A DNA stretch of 64,000 bases from Chthonobacter rhizosphaerae. Its GTDB lineage: Bacteria > Pseudomonadota > Alphaproteobacteria > Rhizobiales > Pleomorphomonadaceae. The stretch spans positions 124,001-188,000 of the forward strand of contig NZ_JACDIS010000005.1 in assembly GCF_013839525.1 (NCBI RefSeq), in the 5' to 3' direction. Under the pieces are notes generated by a model. The model did not search any database and had not been told where the DNA came from. It was given only the letters and a program-made list of their open reading frames with translations. The position numbers and the translations under genes are program-made. Positions 7,561 through 15,509 of this stretch are shown here, piece after piece. The first letter of the stretch is position 1, and each line of letters begins with the position of its first letter.

Positions 7561-7575
7561 TTACCCCATATTTAC
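7561..7575 (+). promoter_or_regulatory. Possible CtrA-box-like site upstream of cpdR
   Basis: TTAC, seven bases, TTAC: the correct spacing of the CtrA consensus TTAA-N7-TTAA with one mismatch per half site. It lies 83 bases before the cpdR start codon. Confidence 0.3.
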
Positions 7576-7657
7576 CGCGACGGCTCTCTATGAGATGACT
7601 TGCATCACGCCAGCGCCTATTCGGCTCCCTCCCGTTCTGGACCATTCGGACGTACCG

Positions 7658-8020
7658 ATGAATCGTATCCTTCTTGCCGAAGACGACAACGACATGCGCC
7701 GCTTCCTGGCGCGGGCTCTCAACAACGCGGGATACGACGTGGTGTCCTTCGACAACGGCAAGAGCGCCTACGAGCGCCTGCGGGAAGAGCCCTTCACTCT
7801 GCTGCTCACGGACATCGTGATGCCCGAGATGGACGGCATCGAACTCGCCCGCCGGGCGACCGAGCTCGATCCGGACCTGAAGATCATGTTCATCACGGGA
7901 TTCGCCGCGGTGGCGCTGAACCCGGACAGCCAGGCGCCCAAGGACGCCAAGGTGCTGTCGAAGCCGTTCCACCTGAAGGACCTCGTCCGCGAGGTGGAGA
8001 AGATGCTGACCGCCGCCTGA
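7658..8020 (+). CDS. cpdR: Single-domain response regulator CpdR
   Basis: A 120-residue stand-alone receiver domain, near-identical in pattern to Caulobacter and rhizobial CpdR: RILLAEDDNDMRRFLARAL, the phosphoacceptor Asp52 in LLTDIVMPEMDG, FITGFAAVAL and the switch lysine in VLSKPFHLKDLV. Unphosphorylated CpdR primes the ClpXP protease for degradation of cell-cycle proteins such as CtrA and PdeA; phosphorylation through the CckA-ChpT relay blocks this. There is no output domain. The start at 7658 gives the usual MNRILL terminus. tRNA-Val follows. Confidence 0.96.
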   Translation: MNRILLAEDDNDMRRFLARALNNAGYDVVSFDNGKSAYERLREEPFTLLLTDIVMPEMDGIELARRATELDPDLKIMFITGFAAVALNPDSQAPKDAKVLSKPFHLKDLVREVEKMLTAA

Positions 8021-8129
8021 GACCGACGGTACGGGGCGCGCCGGCACGGCCGCCCCACACCCGCCCGCGCCGGTTCCGCGCGGACTCCGGAAGGTCCGGC
8101 GGGTCGTTCGGGAAAGGCGTTCAACGGCC

Positions 8130-8158
8130 TTGCCACGGGGGATAAACCCCGTTATACA
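8130..8158 (+). promoter_or_regulatory. Probable promoter of tRNA-Val
   Basis: TTGCCA (8130-8135), a 17-base spacer and TATACA (8153-8158). The start would fall about 40 bases before the mature tRNA. The spacer contains a small GGGG/CCCC palindrome. Confidence 0.5.
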
Positions 8159-8201
8159 CCCGGCCACGCCGCCCCCCGGGGCGGCCCCGCAGAATGGTGA
8201 C

Positions 8202-8276
<75 letters not shown>

Positions 8277-8603
8277 TTCAGCCCCCGTCCAGACCCTTTC
8301 GACGATCCTGACAAGCGGTCGCGGTGCCGTCGGCTAGCGGCAGCTCGGCGCGTCCTCGGTTGGCCGTTGGCCGTTAAGCCTCCCCGAAGGCATGCGCGGC
8401 GGGTGGCGGCGCGTCGGTTGACATAGCGCTTCCGGAATTTTTTGATGCGAACGGTCGCTCCGGGCCGGACGCCGCTGGCGAAGGCCGGTCCCGGTTGGGC
8501 GGTGCACGGTCCGGCGTCCGCGCAGAACGCCGGGTCGGGCGCGGTGCGGCGCGTGGGCGGGCCGGGAGCTTGAAGAGGCGGCCTGCGGGGCCGAAGCAGA
8601 ATC
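8277..8603. other. Intergenic region between tRNA-Val and the SGNH esterase gene
   Basis: About 330 bases with no recognisable gene. The only feature seen is a promoter-like pair, TTGACA (8418-8423), 17 bases, TTTGAT (8441-8446), which would give the esterase gene a leader of about 150 bases. No integration remnant or duplicated tRNA end was found beside the tRNA. Confidence 0.5.
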
Positions 8604-9662
8604 ATGAATCATCCAGGATTTCACCGGGCGGTGCTCGCCGCCGCCTGCGCGGCCGGTCTGTTCGCCGCATCGGCGGCCTCGGCGGAAAGCGTCCGCATGC
8701 CGTCGCGCTGGATCGGACAGGTCGATCCGCTCGCGGGACGGTTCGGCTGGCCAGGCAGCGGGTTCGAATTGCGGTTCGACGGCACCCGTGTGGAGGTGAT
8801 CCTGGACGATCCGGGCGACAACAGCCTCCTTGTGGAGGTGGACGGCCAGTCGCGCCGCCTGGACCTCGACCCTGGGCGGAAGACATACGTGCTGGCCGAA
8901 GGCCTGCCGAAGGGCGAGCACATGGTGCGGGCGACGCGGCTCACCGAAGGCCTGTTCTGGCATTCGACGTTGGTGGTGGCGAAATCCGACGGCCCCTTCC
9001 TGCCCGGGACCGGGCCGGAGCGGCACATCCTGGTGATCGGGGATTCCATCTCCACCGGCTCCGGGGTCGAGGGCGACAGCATGGACTGTCCCTTCACGCC
9101 GGAGACCCAGAACCATGCGCTGAGCTATGCGGCGGTGGCGGCGAAGCGCTTCGGGGCGGAGGTCATCACCCTCGCGGCGACCGGCAAGGGCCTCGCCCGG
9201 AACTATGACGGCACCACGGACGAGACGATGCCGAAGCTGATGGACCGCGCCGTGCCGACGGACGCCGGCGTGCCGGTCGGCCCGACCGCCCGCACGGACG
9301 CAGACGCCGTGGTGGTGCACCTCGGAACGAACGACTTCAGCGGAGGTCACCGGCCTGAACGCTTCCAGGCCGACTTTGCCGCCCTTCTCGACCGGCTCCG
9401 CAGCCGCTATCCGACCGCGCCCATCTACCTGGGCATCGGGCCCATGCTGTCCGGCGACGATCTGGCGGCCGCCGAAGACGCCGTGATGGCGGCGGCCGAC
9501 GCACGCCGGGCGGACGGCGACACGGCGGTCCGCTTCCTGTCCTTCGTGATCAGCCAGGAGAGCTTCGGCTGCGGCTGGCACCCGAACGTCGGCTCCCAGG
9601 CCAGGATGGCGGACATCCTGGCCGAGGCGATCGCGGCCGATCTCGGCTGGACGGCGGAGTGA
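8604..9662 (+). CDS. Secreted SGNH/GDSL esterase resembling carbohydrate esterase family 2
   Basis: A 352-residue exported hydrolase. Residues 1-27 form a signal peptide ending ASAASA. A beta-rich N-terminal domain (about 35-130) precedes an SGNH domain starting at HILVIGDSISTGSG, with nucleophile Ser148, the block III-like HLGTNDFS and the C-terminal GCGWHPNVGS that carries the catalytic His. This two-domain layout is that of CE2 acetyl-xylan/deacetylase enzymes, so it probably removes acetyl groups from glycans outside the cytoplasm. The substrate is not shown by the sequence, and neighbours give no polysaccharide context. Confidence 0.85.
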   Translation: MNHPGFHRAVLAAACAAGLFAASAASAESVRMPSRWIGQVDPLAGRFGWPGSGFELRFDGTRVEVILDDPGDNSLLVEVDGQSRRLDLDPGRKTYVLAEGLPKGEHMVRATRLTEGLFWHSTLVVAKSDGPFLPGTGPERHILVIGDSISTGSGVEGDSMDCPFTPETQNHALSYAAVAAKRFGAEVITLAATGKGLARNYDGTTDETMPKLMDRAVPTDAGVPVGPTARTDADAVVVHLGTNDFSGGHRPERFQADFAALLDRLRSRYPTAPIYLGIGPMLSGDDLAAAEDAVMAAADARRADGDTAVRFLSFVISQESFGCGWHPNVGSQARMADILAEAIAADLGWTAE

Positions 9663-10109
9663 ACGGCGGCCGGGGTGGATGAGCGTCCGCCTCCGGCATC
9701 AGGTCCCGCGTGCAGTGCGGCAGGATCCGCCGACATGAAGGCCCGAGCAAAACCGCCGCCCCGACAGGGTCGGAGCGGCGGGGACGCAAACAGGCAATGA
9801 TCTGTCGCGAACCGGAGCAATGATACCGGCCGGTGGTGCTGACCACGTCCTCCCAAACGCGGGGCGTCGGGACATATTCCCGGCGATTTCGCCGAAGCGG
9901 CGGCCGTGATCGCCGAATCCCTCCGTTCCGGCGCCGGACGACACCGCCCGTGCGCGGCGGCAGGCCTGCCTTTTCCGTAAGCGTGACCACGACCTGCACA
10001 TCCCATGCACGCAGTGCACAACGGTGTTGCAGAATCTGCTCTTCATTGAGGCAGGTCGGGTCGCTAGATAAGTTTCACCAACCGGTCAAAACACGTCGGT
10101 GACACTCCC
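9663..10109. other. Non-coding region before the DUF1127 gene; may encode a minus-strand RNA
   Basis: About 450 bases without a credible protein gene on either strand. It contains a strong minus-strand terminator (9749-9781) that no annotated gene reads into. A TGCAC/GTGCA palindrome lies at about 10006-10018. ORFs here are G+C-driven and low-complexity. An unannotated small RNA transcribed on the minus strand toward the terminator would explain it; its promoter was not identified. Confidence 0.45.
9749..9781 (-). terminator. Orphan intrinsic terminator on the minus strand
   Basis: CCGCCGC (9753-9759) and GCGGCGG (9775-9781), plus inner CCGAC/GTCGG with one C/A mismatch, form a 12-pair stem with a three-base loop. 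Minus-strand sequence continues with TTTT. On the plus strand no T run follows, so it does not belong to the esterase gene. Confidence 0.6.
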
Positions 10110-10259
10110 ATGTTCCGCTCCATCGCTCGCCGTCTGAAGGCGTATCACTCCTATCGCAAGGTCTACGACAAGCTCTCGGTCCTGAGCCCCCGCGAACTCG
10201 ACGACATCGGGCTGCGCCCGATGGACATCGAGGCGGTCGCCCGCGGCCGCGCCCTCTGA
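10110..10259 (+). CDS. DUF1127 small arginine-rich protein
   Basis: A 49-residue basic protein starting MFRSIARRLKAYHSYRKVYDKL and continuing LSPRELDDIGL, the DUF1127 signature (YjiS-like), then RPMDIEAVARGRAL. Family knowledge: in Rhodobacter (CcaF1) and Agrobacterium such proteins bind RNA and alter sRNA stability and carbon/phosphate metabolism. It is the only gene between a non-coding region of about 450 bases and its own terminator, so it forms an independent transcript. The start is fixed by family length; the upstream ribosome binding site is weak. Confidence 0.88.
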   Translation: MFRSIARRLKAYHSYRKVYDKLSVLSPRELDDIGLRPMDIEAVARGRAL

Positions 10260-10292
10260 GGCGATCCGCCGGCCCGTCGAGAGCCGATCATG

Positions 10293-10317
10293 AAGCCCCG
10301 CCCGCAGCGGGGCTTTT
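10293..10317 (+). terminator. Rho-independent terminator of the DUF1127 gene
   Basis: GCCCCGC and GCGGGGC arms with a five-base loop, extended by AA/TT, and followed by TTTT; 34 bases after the stop codon. Confidence 0.85.
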
Positions 10318-10358
10318 GCGTTGTGAGGACCCGCGCGCCGCGCGGGGTGGCGGGCGGG

Positions 10359-11120
10359 TCAGTCCGACCGGGCGGCAAGGCTGCGGGCGCCGGCCTCGCG
10401 CGCGCACTTCTCCACGTGGGCGGCGCGGTTGATGACCTGCAGGTTCGGAACGCCCCAATAACCGAGGAGCACGGGCCAAGGCTCGTGCCGCCGCGACCGC
10501 CAGACCTCGAACAGCGGCACGCGGTGGTCCACCTCGGCGGACTTCAGGAGGCGCTTGCCCGTCTCGGCACAGCGGTGGCGCTGCCGGCGCTTCAGGGCCG
10601 CGACCTGGTCGCTCGGCGCGGTCCAGACCTTCCAGGCGGCGGCGCAGCACGCGTGCCAGGTCGCGTTGCGGTTGACGCCTCCGTCGCCCCAGAGGTCGGC
10701 GTGCCATCCCCAGCGATAGACAGGCTGGCCGCAGACCACGCAGGCGCCCGGGCCGCGGTCGTGCGCGGCTTCGCGGAACGGCGCCGGCGGCAGGCGGAAG
10801 CTGGTCGGCACGCCGTCCGTCCCGATCCGCCACGACCAGTCGCCCGGTGCGCCGGACCGCGCCGCGAGCGCGCGGGCGAGGACGTCCGCCCGCAAAGGAT
10901 GGTGGCGCCAGTAGCTCTCCACGATGGCCCGGGGCGTCGGCGGGATCAGGGACTGGCGGAGAGCGTGTCCCATGACGCCCGGCGGCAGGGGACGGGTGAG
11001 ACTCTTGTCCAGACGCGCCAGCGCGCGCTCGTTCCGTTCTGCCCGCCAGGTCGACACGCGGTTGCGGCTCCATCCCGAATCGTCCGTCGGACCTTGGCCG
11101 ACGCGGCGCCCCTTTCTCAA
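10359..11120 (-). CDS. HNH endonuclease-like protein of unknown role
   Basis: A 253-residue soluble protein. A CVVCGQPVYRWGWH segment (about residues 127-140) supplies a CxxC and is followed by a WHACCAAAW stretch. The C-terminal third has the ETGKRL, EVDHRVPLFEVW, LQVINRAAHVEKC order expected of an HNH (beta-beta-alpha metal) fold, with the final His in the last helix. The start is a TTG at 11120 because AGGAG precedes it by five bases; the first in-frame ATG (10973) would remove 49 residues. No restriction, toxin or phage partner is adjacent. Nuclease activity is inferred only. Confidence 0.7.
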   Translation of the reverse strand: MRKGRRVGQGPTDDSGWSRNRVSTWRAERNERALARLDKSLTRPLPPGVMGHALRQSLIPPTPRAIVESYWRHHPLRADVLARALAARSGAPGDWSWRIGTDGVPTSFRLPPAPFREAAHDRGPGACVVCGQPVYRWGWHADLWGDGGVNRNATWHACCAAAWKVWTAPSDQVAALKRRQRHRCAETGKRLLKSAEVDHRVPLFEVWRSRRHEPWPVLLGYWGVPNLQVINRAAHVEKCAREAGARSLAARSD

Positions 11121-11345
11121 CCGGGCTCCTCAACAAAACGTGGATGATTTGTAACTGGTCCCGCATCGCACCCGGCGGCATTCTGGGTTCAGCCAGAAAG
11201 GACGGCGGCCCGGCGCGGTTCCGATATCCCTAGGTCGATCCGCCCGCCGCCTTCCTCGCAAGAGAGTGTCCCTCACGCCTCGAGCGTCTCGTCCCGGCCC
11301 GTTTCCCTCGACGGTCCGGATCTCCTGGCCATTGGTTTGGTGCTG

Positions 11346-11390
11346 ACGCAGTAACGCCCGCCCGGATGTCCCGCGCGGGCGTTTCTGCGT
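11346..11390. terminator. Long near-perfect hairpin downstream of the GNAT gene
   Basis: ACGCAG plus AACGCCCGC (11346-11361) pair with GCGGGCGTT plus CTGCGT (11375-11390), interrupted only by one T/T mismatch, giving 15 pairs. It lies 22 bases beyond the minus-strand GNAT stop codon. There is no good T tract, so it may act as a 3'-end stabiliser or weak terminator. Confidence 0.5.
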
Positions 11391-11411
11391 TCATGGTCCG
11401 CGCGCCTCCGC

Positions 11412-11990
11412 TCAGGCCGGCGCGGCCTGACGACGGTTTCCGGCGTCCTCCGCCAGGGACACCAGCGTGTCCGAGACGTCCGCCATCGCTTCCCGGAGAA
11501 CCGAGAGGGCTGTTGGCGCCGGCACGGCGATCTCCGCCTCCAGCGCGTCGAACGCGATGGACAGGCGGGCCGAGAGGTTGGACGCGATCTTGCGCATCGC
11601 CCAGTTGTCCCGCAGCGACACGATGGAGAGCGTGCGGCAGCGTCGGTTCGCGGCCGACCGCAGAACGGCGCTCATGAGGCGGGTGGCGATGCCGCGCCGC
11701 CGCGCCTGCGGCGCGACCACGAAGGCGGCCTCGGCGAGACCGCCGGACCGGTCCTGCGGCAGCATGAGTTCGCCGACGCCGACCAGCGCGTCGCCGAGGA
11801 AGAAGCCATAGACGACCGCGTCCGCGATCAGCATGGCGGCATGGCGCGCGACGAAATCGTCGGCCACGGCCGCATGGAAGCGGGACCGGCGGGTTTCGGC
11901 GTCGAGGCCGAGATAGAAGGTCCGAAGAAGATCCGCGTCCGGTTTCTGCAGCTTGCGCAATCGGCCCGCGAAGCGATGATGTTCCGACAT
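11412..11990 (-). CDS. GNAT family N-acetyltransferase
   Basis: A 192-residue acetyltransferase. The acetyl-CoA-binding motif A is FVVAPQARRRGIATRLM, preceded by strand GDALVGVGELM and followed by RTLSIVSLRDNWAMRKIASNL. The N-terminal part begins MSEHHRFAGRLRKLQKPDADLLRTFYLGL, resembling the GNAT modules of proteins that judge sequence by its degree of post-translational acetylation; the real substrate is unknown. The ATG at 11990 is chosen because the upstream in-frame extension has no protein character. It is divergent from modB with about 275 bases between them. Confidence 0.8.
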   Translation of the reverse strand: MSEHHRFAGRLRKLQKPDADLLRTFYLGLDAETRRSRFHAAVADDFVARHAAMLIADAVVYGFFLGDALVGVGELMLPQDRSGGLAEAAFVVAPQARRRGIATRLMSAVLRSAANRRCRTLSIVSLRDNWAMRKIASNLSARLSIAFDALEAEIAVPAPTALSVLREAMADVSDTLVSLAEDAGNRRQAAPA

Positions 11991-12265
11991 GTCCTGTCCG
12001 AGTGGTGTCCTGGCGCCCCTCCCGGCGCGGGAAACCTCCCGTCGACCTCCGTGCACCACAGGGCCGCCGTCGTCCAGCGCGCTTTTCGCATCGCAGCAAT
12101 GCGCCTCGCGGCCGGCGGAGCGGTTCGGGCCGAGGGCTTGGCCGTCACGGCCTGCCGGCATATACGGTTGGGAATAGCGCGGGCTGGGCCATGGGAGCGC
12201 CGGCCGTCTCGCGCAGGCCGACGGTCTCGGCTAGGCTCGCGGGCGTCCGGAGGGAGCGGTCGGGG

Positions 12266-12964
12266 ATGATGGATCTGTCCGACGAGGCGTGGACCGCCAT
12301 CGTCCTCTCGTTGAAGATCGCCGCGGTGGCGACCCTCGCCAGCCTGCCGGTCGGGATCCTGGTGGCGCATCTGCTGGCGCGGGGCCGGTTCCGGGGCAAG
12401 ACCCTGCTGGACGGCATCGTGCACCTGCCGCTCGTGCTGCCGCCGGTGGTGACCGGCTACGTGCTGCTGCTCCTGTTCGGGCGGCGCGGGCCGATCGGGG
12501 CCTTCCTGGCGGACACGTTCGGAATCGTGCTCTCGTTCCGGTGGACCGGCGCGGCGCTCGCCTGCGCGGTGATGGGCTTTCCCCTGATGGTGCGGGCGAT
12601 CCGCCTGTCCATCGAGGCGGTGGACCAGCGGCTGGAGCAGGCCGCCTCCACGCTGGGGGCCGGACCGGTGGCGACCTTCCTCCTCGTCACCCTGCCGCTC
12701 GCCCTTCCGGGCGTGCTGGTCGGGTCGGTGCTCGCCTTCGCCAAGGCCCTCGGCGAATTCGGCGCCACCATCACCTTCGTGTCCAACATCCCGGGCGAGA
12801 CCCGGACCATCTCGGCCGCCATCTACACGGCGACCCAGACCCCGGATGGCGACGCCGAAGCGCTGCGGCTGACGGTGGTGTCGGTGGTCATCGCCCTGAC
12901 GGCGCTCGTCGTTTCCGAACTCCTGACGCGCCGGGCGGGCGCGGCGACCCGGGCCGGCCGATGA
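12266..12964 (+). CDS. modB: Molybdate ABC transporter permease
   Basis: A 232-residue inner-membrane protein with five or six hydrophobic helices and the binding-protein-dependent transport signature in the loop EQAASTLGAGPVATFLLVTLP. ALGEFGATITFVSNIPGETRTI is the conserved ModB ending. It forms the membrane channel for molybdate (and perhaps tungstate). Its stop overlaps the modC start by four bases (ATGA), so the two are translationally coupled. No modA binding-protein gene precedes it. Either of two adjacent ATGs (12266, 12269) could be the start. Confidence 0.93.
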   Translation: MMDLSDEAWTAIVLSLKIAAVATLASLPVGILVAHLLARGRFRGKTLLDGIVHLPLVLPPVVTGYVLLLLFGRRGPIGAFLADTFGIVLSFRWTGAALACAVMGFPLMVRAIRLSIEAVDQRLEQAASTLGAGPVATFLLVTLPLALPGVLVGSVLAFAKALGEFGATITFVSNIPGETRTISAAIYTATQTPDGDAEALRLTVVSVVIALTALVVSELLTRRAGAATRAGR

Positions 12965-14067
12965 TCGAGGTCGACGTCACGCACCGGCAGGGCGCGTTCA
13001 CCCTGGAGGCCGCCTTCACGGGCGATGGCGGGATCACGGCGCTGTTCGGGCCTTCCGGATCGGGGAAGTCGACGCTGATCGACCTGATCGCCGGCCTGCG
13101 CCGGCCGGCGCGGGGGCGGATCGTGGCCGAGGGCCGGGTGCTGACCGACACGGACGCCGGCGTCTTCGTGCCGCGGCACAAGCGGCGAGTGGGACTGGTG
13201 TTCCAGGACGCGCTCCTTTTCCCGCACCTCACGGTGCGGCGGAACCTCCTGTTCGGCCGGATGTTCGCGCCGGCGCGCCAGCGGCGCATCGCCTTCGACC
13301 CGGTGGTGGAGACGCTCGGCATCGGGCCGCTCCTCGACCGGCGGCCGGCGACCCTGTCCGGCGGCGAGCGCCAGCGCGTCGCCTTCGGCCGCGCGCTGCT
13401 CGCCTCGCCCCGGCTGCTGCTCATGGACGAGCCGCTCGCCGCCCTCGACACGGGGCGGAAGATGGAGGTGCTGCCTCTGGTCGAGCGCCTGCGGGACGAG
13501 TTCCGCATTCCCATCCTCTACGTCAGCCACGCGGTGGAGGAGGTGGCGCGGCTCGCCTCCACGGTGGTGATGCTGGAGGCCGGCCGCGTGACGGCGGTCG
13601 GCGCGCCGGCGGACGTGCTCCGCCCGGCGCGGGGGCTGGAGGGCAACCGGTTCGCCATCGCGTCGGTCCTTGCCGGGGTCGCGGGGGCGCACGACGCCGC
13701 CTACGGGATGACGCCGGTCCACCACCCGGCGGGCACGATCTGGCTGTCGGGCCGCGTGGACCGGGAGGGCCGGGAGGTGCGCGTGGTGGTGCGCGGCACG
13801 GACGTGGCGCTCGCCACCAGCCTGCCGCGCAACGTGACGATCCGCACGGCCCTGCAGGGGACCGTGCTGAGCGTGGTGCGGGACGCCGGGCCGCTGGCGA
13901 CCGTGGGCGTGGCGCTGGCCGGCGGAGGGGCGCTGACCGCGGTGGCGACCCGGATGGGAATCGACGATCTGGGGCTGGACGTCGGCGACCGGGTGTTCGC
14001 GCTCGTCAAGAGCGTGGCGGTGGACGAGCGCTCCGCCGGCGGACCGGGCCCGGACGGGCGGGGTTGA
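12961..14067 (+). CDS. modC: Molybdate ABC transporter ATP-binding protein
   Basis: A 368-residue ATPase. Walker A is GPSGSGKST (residues 30-38), then VGLVFQDALLFPHLTV, the ABC signature LSGGERQRV, Walker B LLLMDEPLAALD and the switch His in YVSHAVEEV. The C-terminal region (about 290-360) is a molybdate-binding MOP/TOBE domain (NVTIRTALQGTVLSVV), typical of ModC and linked to feedback inhibition. Coupled to modB through an ATGA overlap. The convergent ModE-like gene ends four bases after this stop codon. Confidence 0.94.
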   Translation: MIEVDVTHRQGAFTLEAAFTGDGGITALFGPSGSGKSTLIDLIAGLRRPARGRIVAEGRVLTDTDAGVFVPRHKRRVGLVFQDALLFPHLTVRRNLLFGRMFAPARQRRIAFDPVVETLGIGPLLDRRPATLSGGERQRVAFGRALLASPRLLLMDEPLAALDTGRKMEVLPLVERLRDEFRIPILYVSHAVEEVARLASTVVMLEAGRVTAVGAPADVLRPARGLEGNRFAIASVLAGVAGAHDAAYGMTPVHHPAGTIWLSGRVDREGREVRVVVRGTDVALATSLPRNVTIRTALQGTVLSVVRDAGPLATVGVALAGGGALTAVATRMGIDDLGLDVGDRVFALVKSVAVDERSAGGPGPDGRG

Positions 14068-14071
14068 AAGG

Positions 14072-14497
14072 TCAGGCGTCGTCGCCGGCAGTGGCGCCGC
14101 CATCGGGGCGCACCTTGGCGAGAATTGCGCCCAGCCGGTCGGCGGCGGCCCGGGCGGCGTCATCCTCCAGCGCGCGGTAGGCGGCGACGAGGGCATGGCC
14201 GAAGGGCGTCACCACCGCGCCGCCGCCGTGGGCGCCGCCGACGGACGTGGTGACCACCGGTTCGTCGAACATGCGGTTGAGCGCGTCGAGGAGCAGCCAG
14301 GCGCGCCGGTACGACATGCCCATCTCGCGGCCGGCGGCCGTGATGGAGCCGGTGCGGGCGACGGCGTCGACGAGGTCGATCTTGCCGGGCCCGATCCGGC
14401 CGCCGCCGGCCACGTCCACCCGCAGCTTCAAGCGGGAGACGGGCGCCGGGCCAGGCTGTTCGGACGTCGGATCGGGAAGCAGGCGGCCGGCGCTCAT
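14072..14497 (-). CDS. ModE-family molybdenum-responsive HTH regulator, DNA-binding domain only
   Basis: A 141-residue protein with the ModE/LysR-type winged helix: IGPGKIDLVDAVARTGSITAAGREMGMSYRRAWLLLDALN, then VVTTSVGGAHGGGAVVTPFG. It lacks the C-terminal molybdate-binding di-MOP domain of E. coli ModE, as is common for single-domain alphaproteobacterial versions. It faces modBC tail to tail and probably controls molybdate uptake or molybdenum enzymes. ATG 14497 is preceded by GGAGAG at about six bases. Confidence 0.88.
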   Translation of the reverse strand: MSAGRLLPDPTSEQPGPAPVSRLKLRVDVAGGGRIGPGKIDLVDAVARTGSITAAGREMGMSYRRAWLLLDALNRMFDEPVVTTSVGGAHGGGAVVTPFGHALVAAYRALEDDAARAAADRLGAILAKVRPDGGATAGDDA

Positions 14498-14522
14498 GAC
14501 GAAACTCTCCACGCCGGCGAGC

Positions 14523-14576
14523 CTAGAGCGCTTTCCGGCCTGACGGAATCGTCCGGTCGACAAGAAATCGCTCCAG
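14523..14576. repeat. 54-bp REP-like palindromic element, copy 2
   Basis: Aligns gap-free with the element at 5303-5356 (46 of 54 identical). The right end CGCTCCAG and the inner GACGGNATCGTC core are conserved, while the inner stem has accumulated mismatches. It lies between the divergent start of the ModE-like gene and the end of the next minus-strand gene. Confidence 0.75.
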
Positions 14577-14665
14577 ATCCGAAAAGCCAGTGCAAGCGGG
14601 CCGGGCGCGACGCGGAACTCGCCGGCGGGCGGATCGTCGGCGCCAACGACAGGGGCGCGGGCCGG

Positions 14666-15397
14666 TCAGGTCCGCATGCGGACCTTGTAGGTGTAGAGGT
14701 CGCCCCGGAACAGCCCGACCGCATATTCCAGCATCACCTCGTCGGCGGTGTAGCTGCGGCGCGTCAGGAGCAGGCAGGGCAGCATGTCGTCGAACTGCAG
14801 CCATCCGGCGGCCTCGTCGTCCGGCATGGTGGCCTTCACGGTCTGCTCGGCGAAGCTGAGGGAAAGGCCGCAGCGCTCTTTCAGCTGGGCGTAGATGGAG
14901 CCGTACGGATCTGCCGCGCGCAGCCCGGGCGCGGCGGTCAGATTGTACCAGGCCTTCTCGAACGACATGGGGATGCCGTCGCCGAAGCGGACGCGGACGA
15001 GATGCAGGAAGGGCGCGGTCGGCTTCAGGCCGAACACGGCGGCGATGTCCGGCGCGGCGCCGATCTCGTGGCGAATGACCCGGGTGGAGGGCTCCCGGCC
15101 GATCTCCCGCATCTCCTCGGTGAAGCTCTTCAGCCGGTCCATGCCGGTCTGGAGCGGCTTGGCGGGTCCCTGGACGCTGGACCCGAGCCGTCCGTTGGCG
15201 CCGAGAAGCCGCCGGCGGCGGAGCGCCTGGTAGCAGCGCTGCACGGTGGCCCGGCTCAGCCCGAGGTGCTGGGCAAGCTGCCGCTCCGCCGGAAGGGTCG
15301 TGCCGGCCGGCAGGGTGCCGTCCTGGATGAGGGCCGCGATCTGCCGCTCCAGCTGCTGGTAGATGGGCTGCGCCGTGTCCGCCCGGACCGTCACCAT
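14666..15397 (-). CDS. GntR-family transcriptional regulator, UTRA (HutC) subfamily
   Basis: A 243-residue regulator. The N-terminal winged helix reads PIYQQLERQIAALIQDG, LPAERQLAQHLGLSRATVQRCYQAL, the GntR signature. The C-terminal UTRA ligand domain (about 85-240) includes PFLHLVRVRFGDGIPMSFEKAWYN and TYKVRMRT. Divergent from a PfkB sugar kinase gene with only 112 bases between starts, so it probably represses that gene in response to a sugar or sugar phosphate. ATG 15397 is the start fitting the domain; upstream in-frame sequence overlaps the kinase gene. Confidence 0.88.
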   Translation of the reverse strand: MVTVRADTAQPIYQQLERQIAALIQDGTLPAGTTLPAERQLAQHLGLSRATVQRCYQALRRRRLLGANGRLGSSVQGPAKPLQTGMDRLKSFTEEMREIGREPSTRVIRHEIGAAPDIAAVFGLKPTAPFLHLVRVRFGDGIPMSFEKAWYNLTAAPGLRAADPYGSIYAQLKERCGLSLSFAEQTVKATMPDDEAAGWLQFDDMLPCLLLTRRSYTADEVMLEYAVGLFRGDLYTYKVRMRT

Positions 15398-15509
15398 CGC
15401 GTAAAATGACGACGCCGAAAGGGGCGCGCCGGCGCTATAGTCCAGGTCGTCGGGGCCGGCGACCGCCAGCTCCGTCTCTTCCGCGACATCAGGATCGATA
15501 AGGGCGTCC

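Noticed and set aside
9749..9781. Terminator of the SGNH esterase gene
   Set aside because: The T tract is on the minus-strand side only and the hairpin is about 90 bases past the esterase stop.
12150..12200. ModE operator upstream of modB
   Set aside because: CATATAC and AATAGCG stretches are present but do not form the dyad expected of a ModE site.
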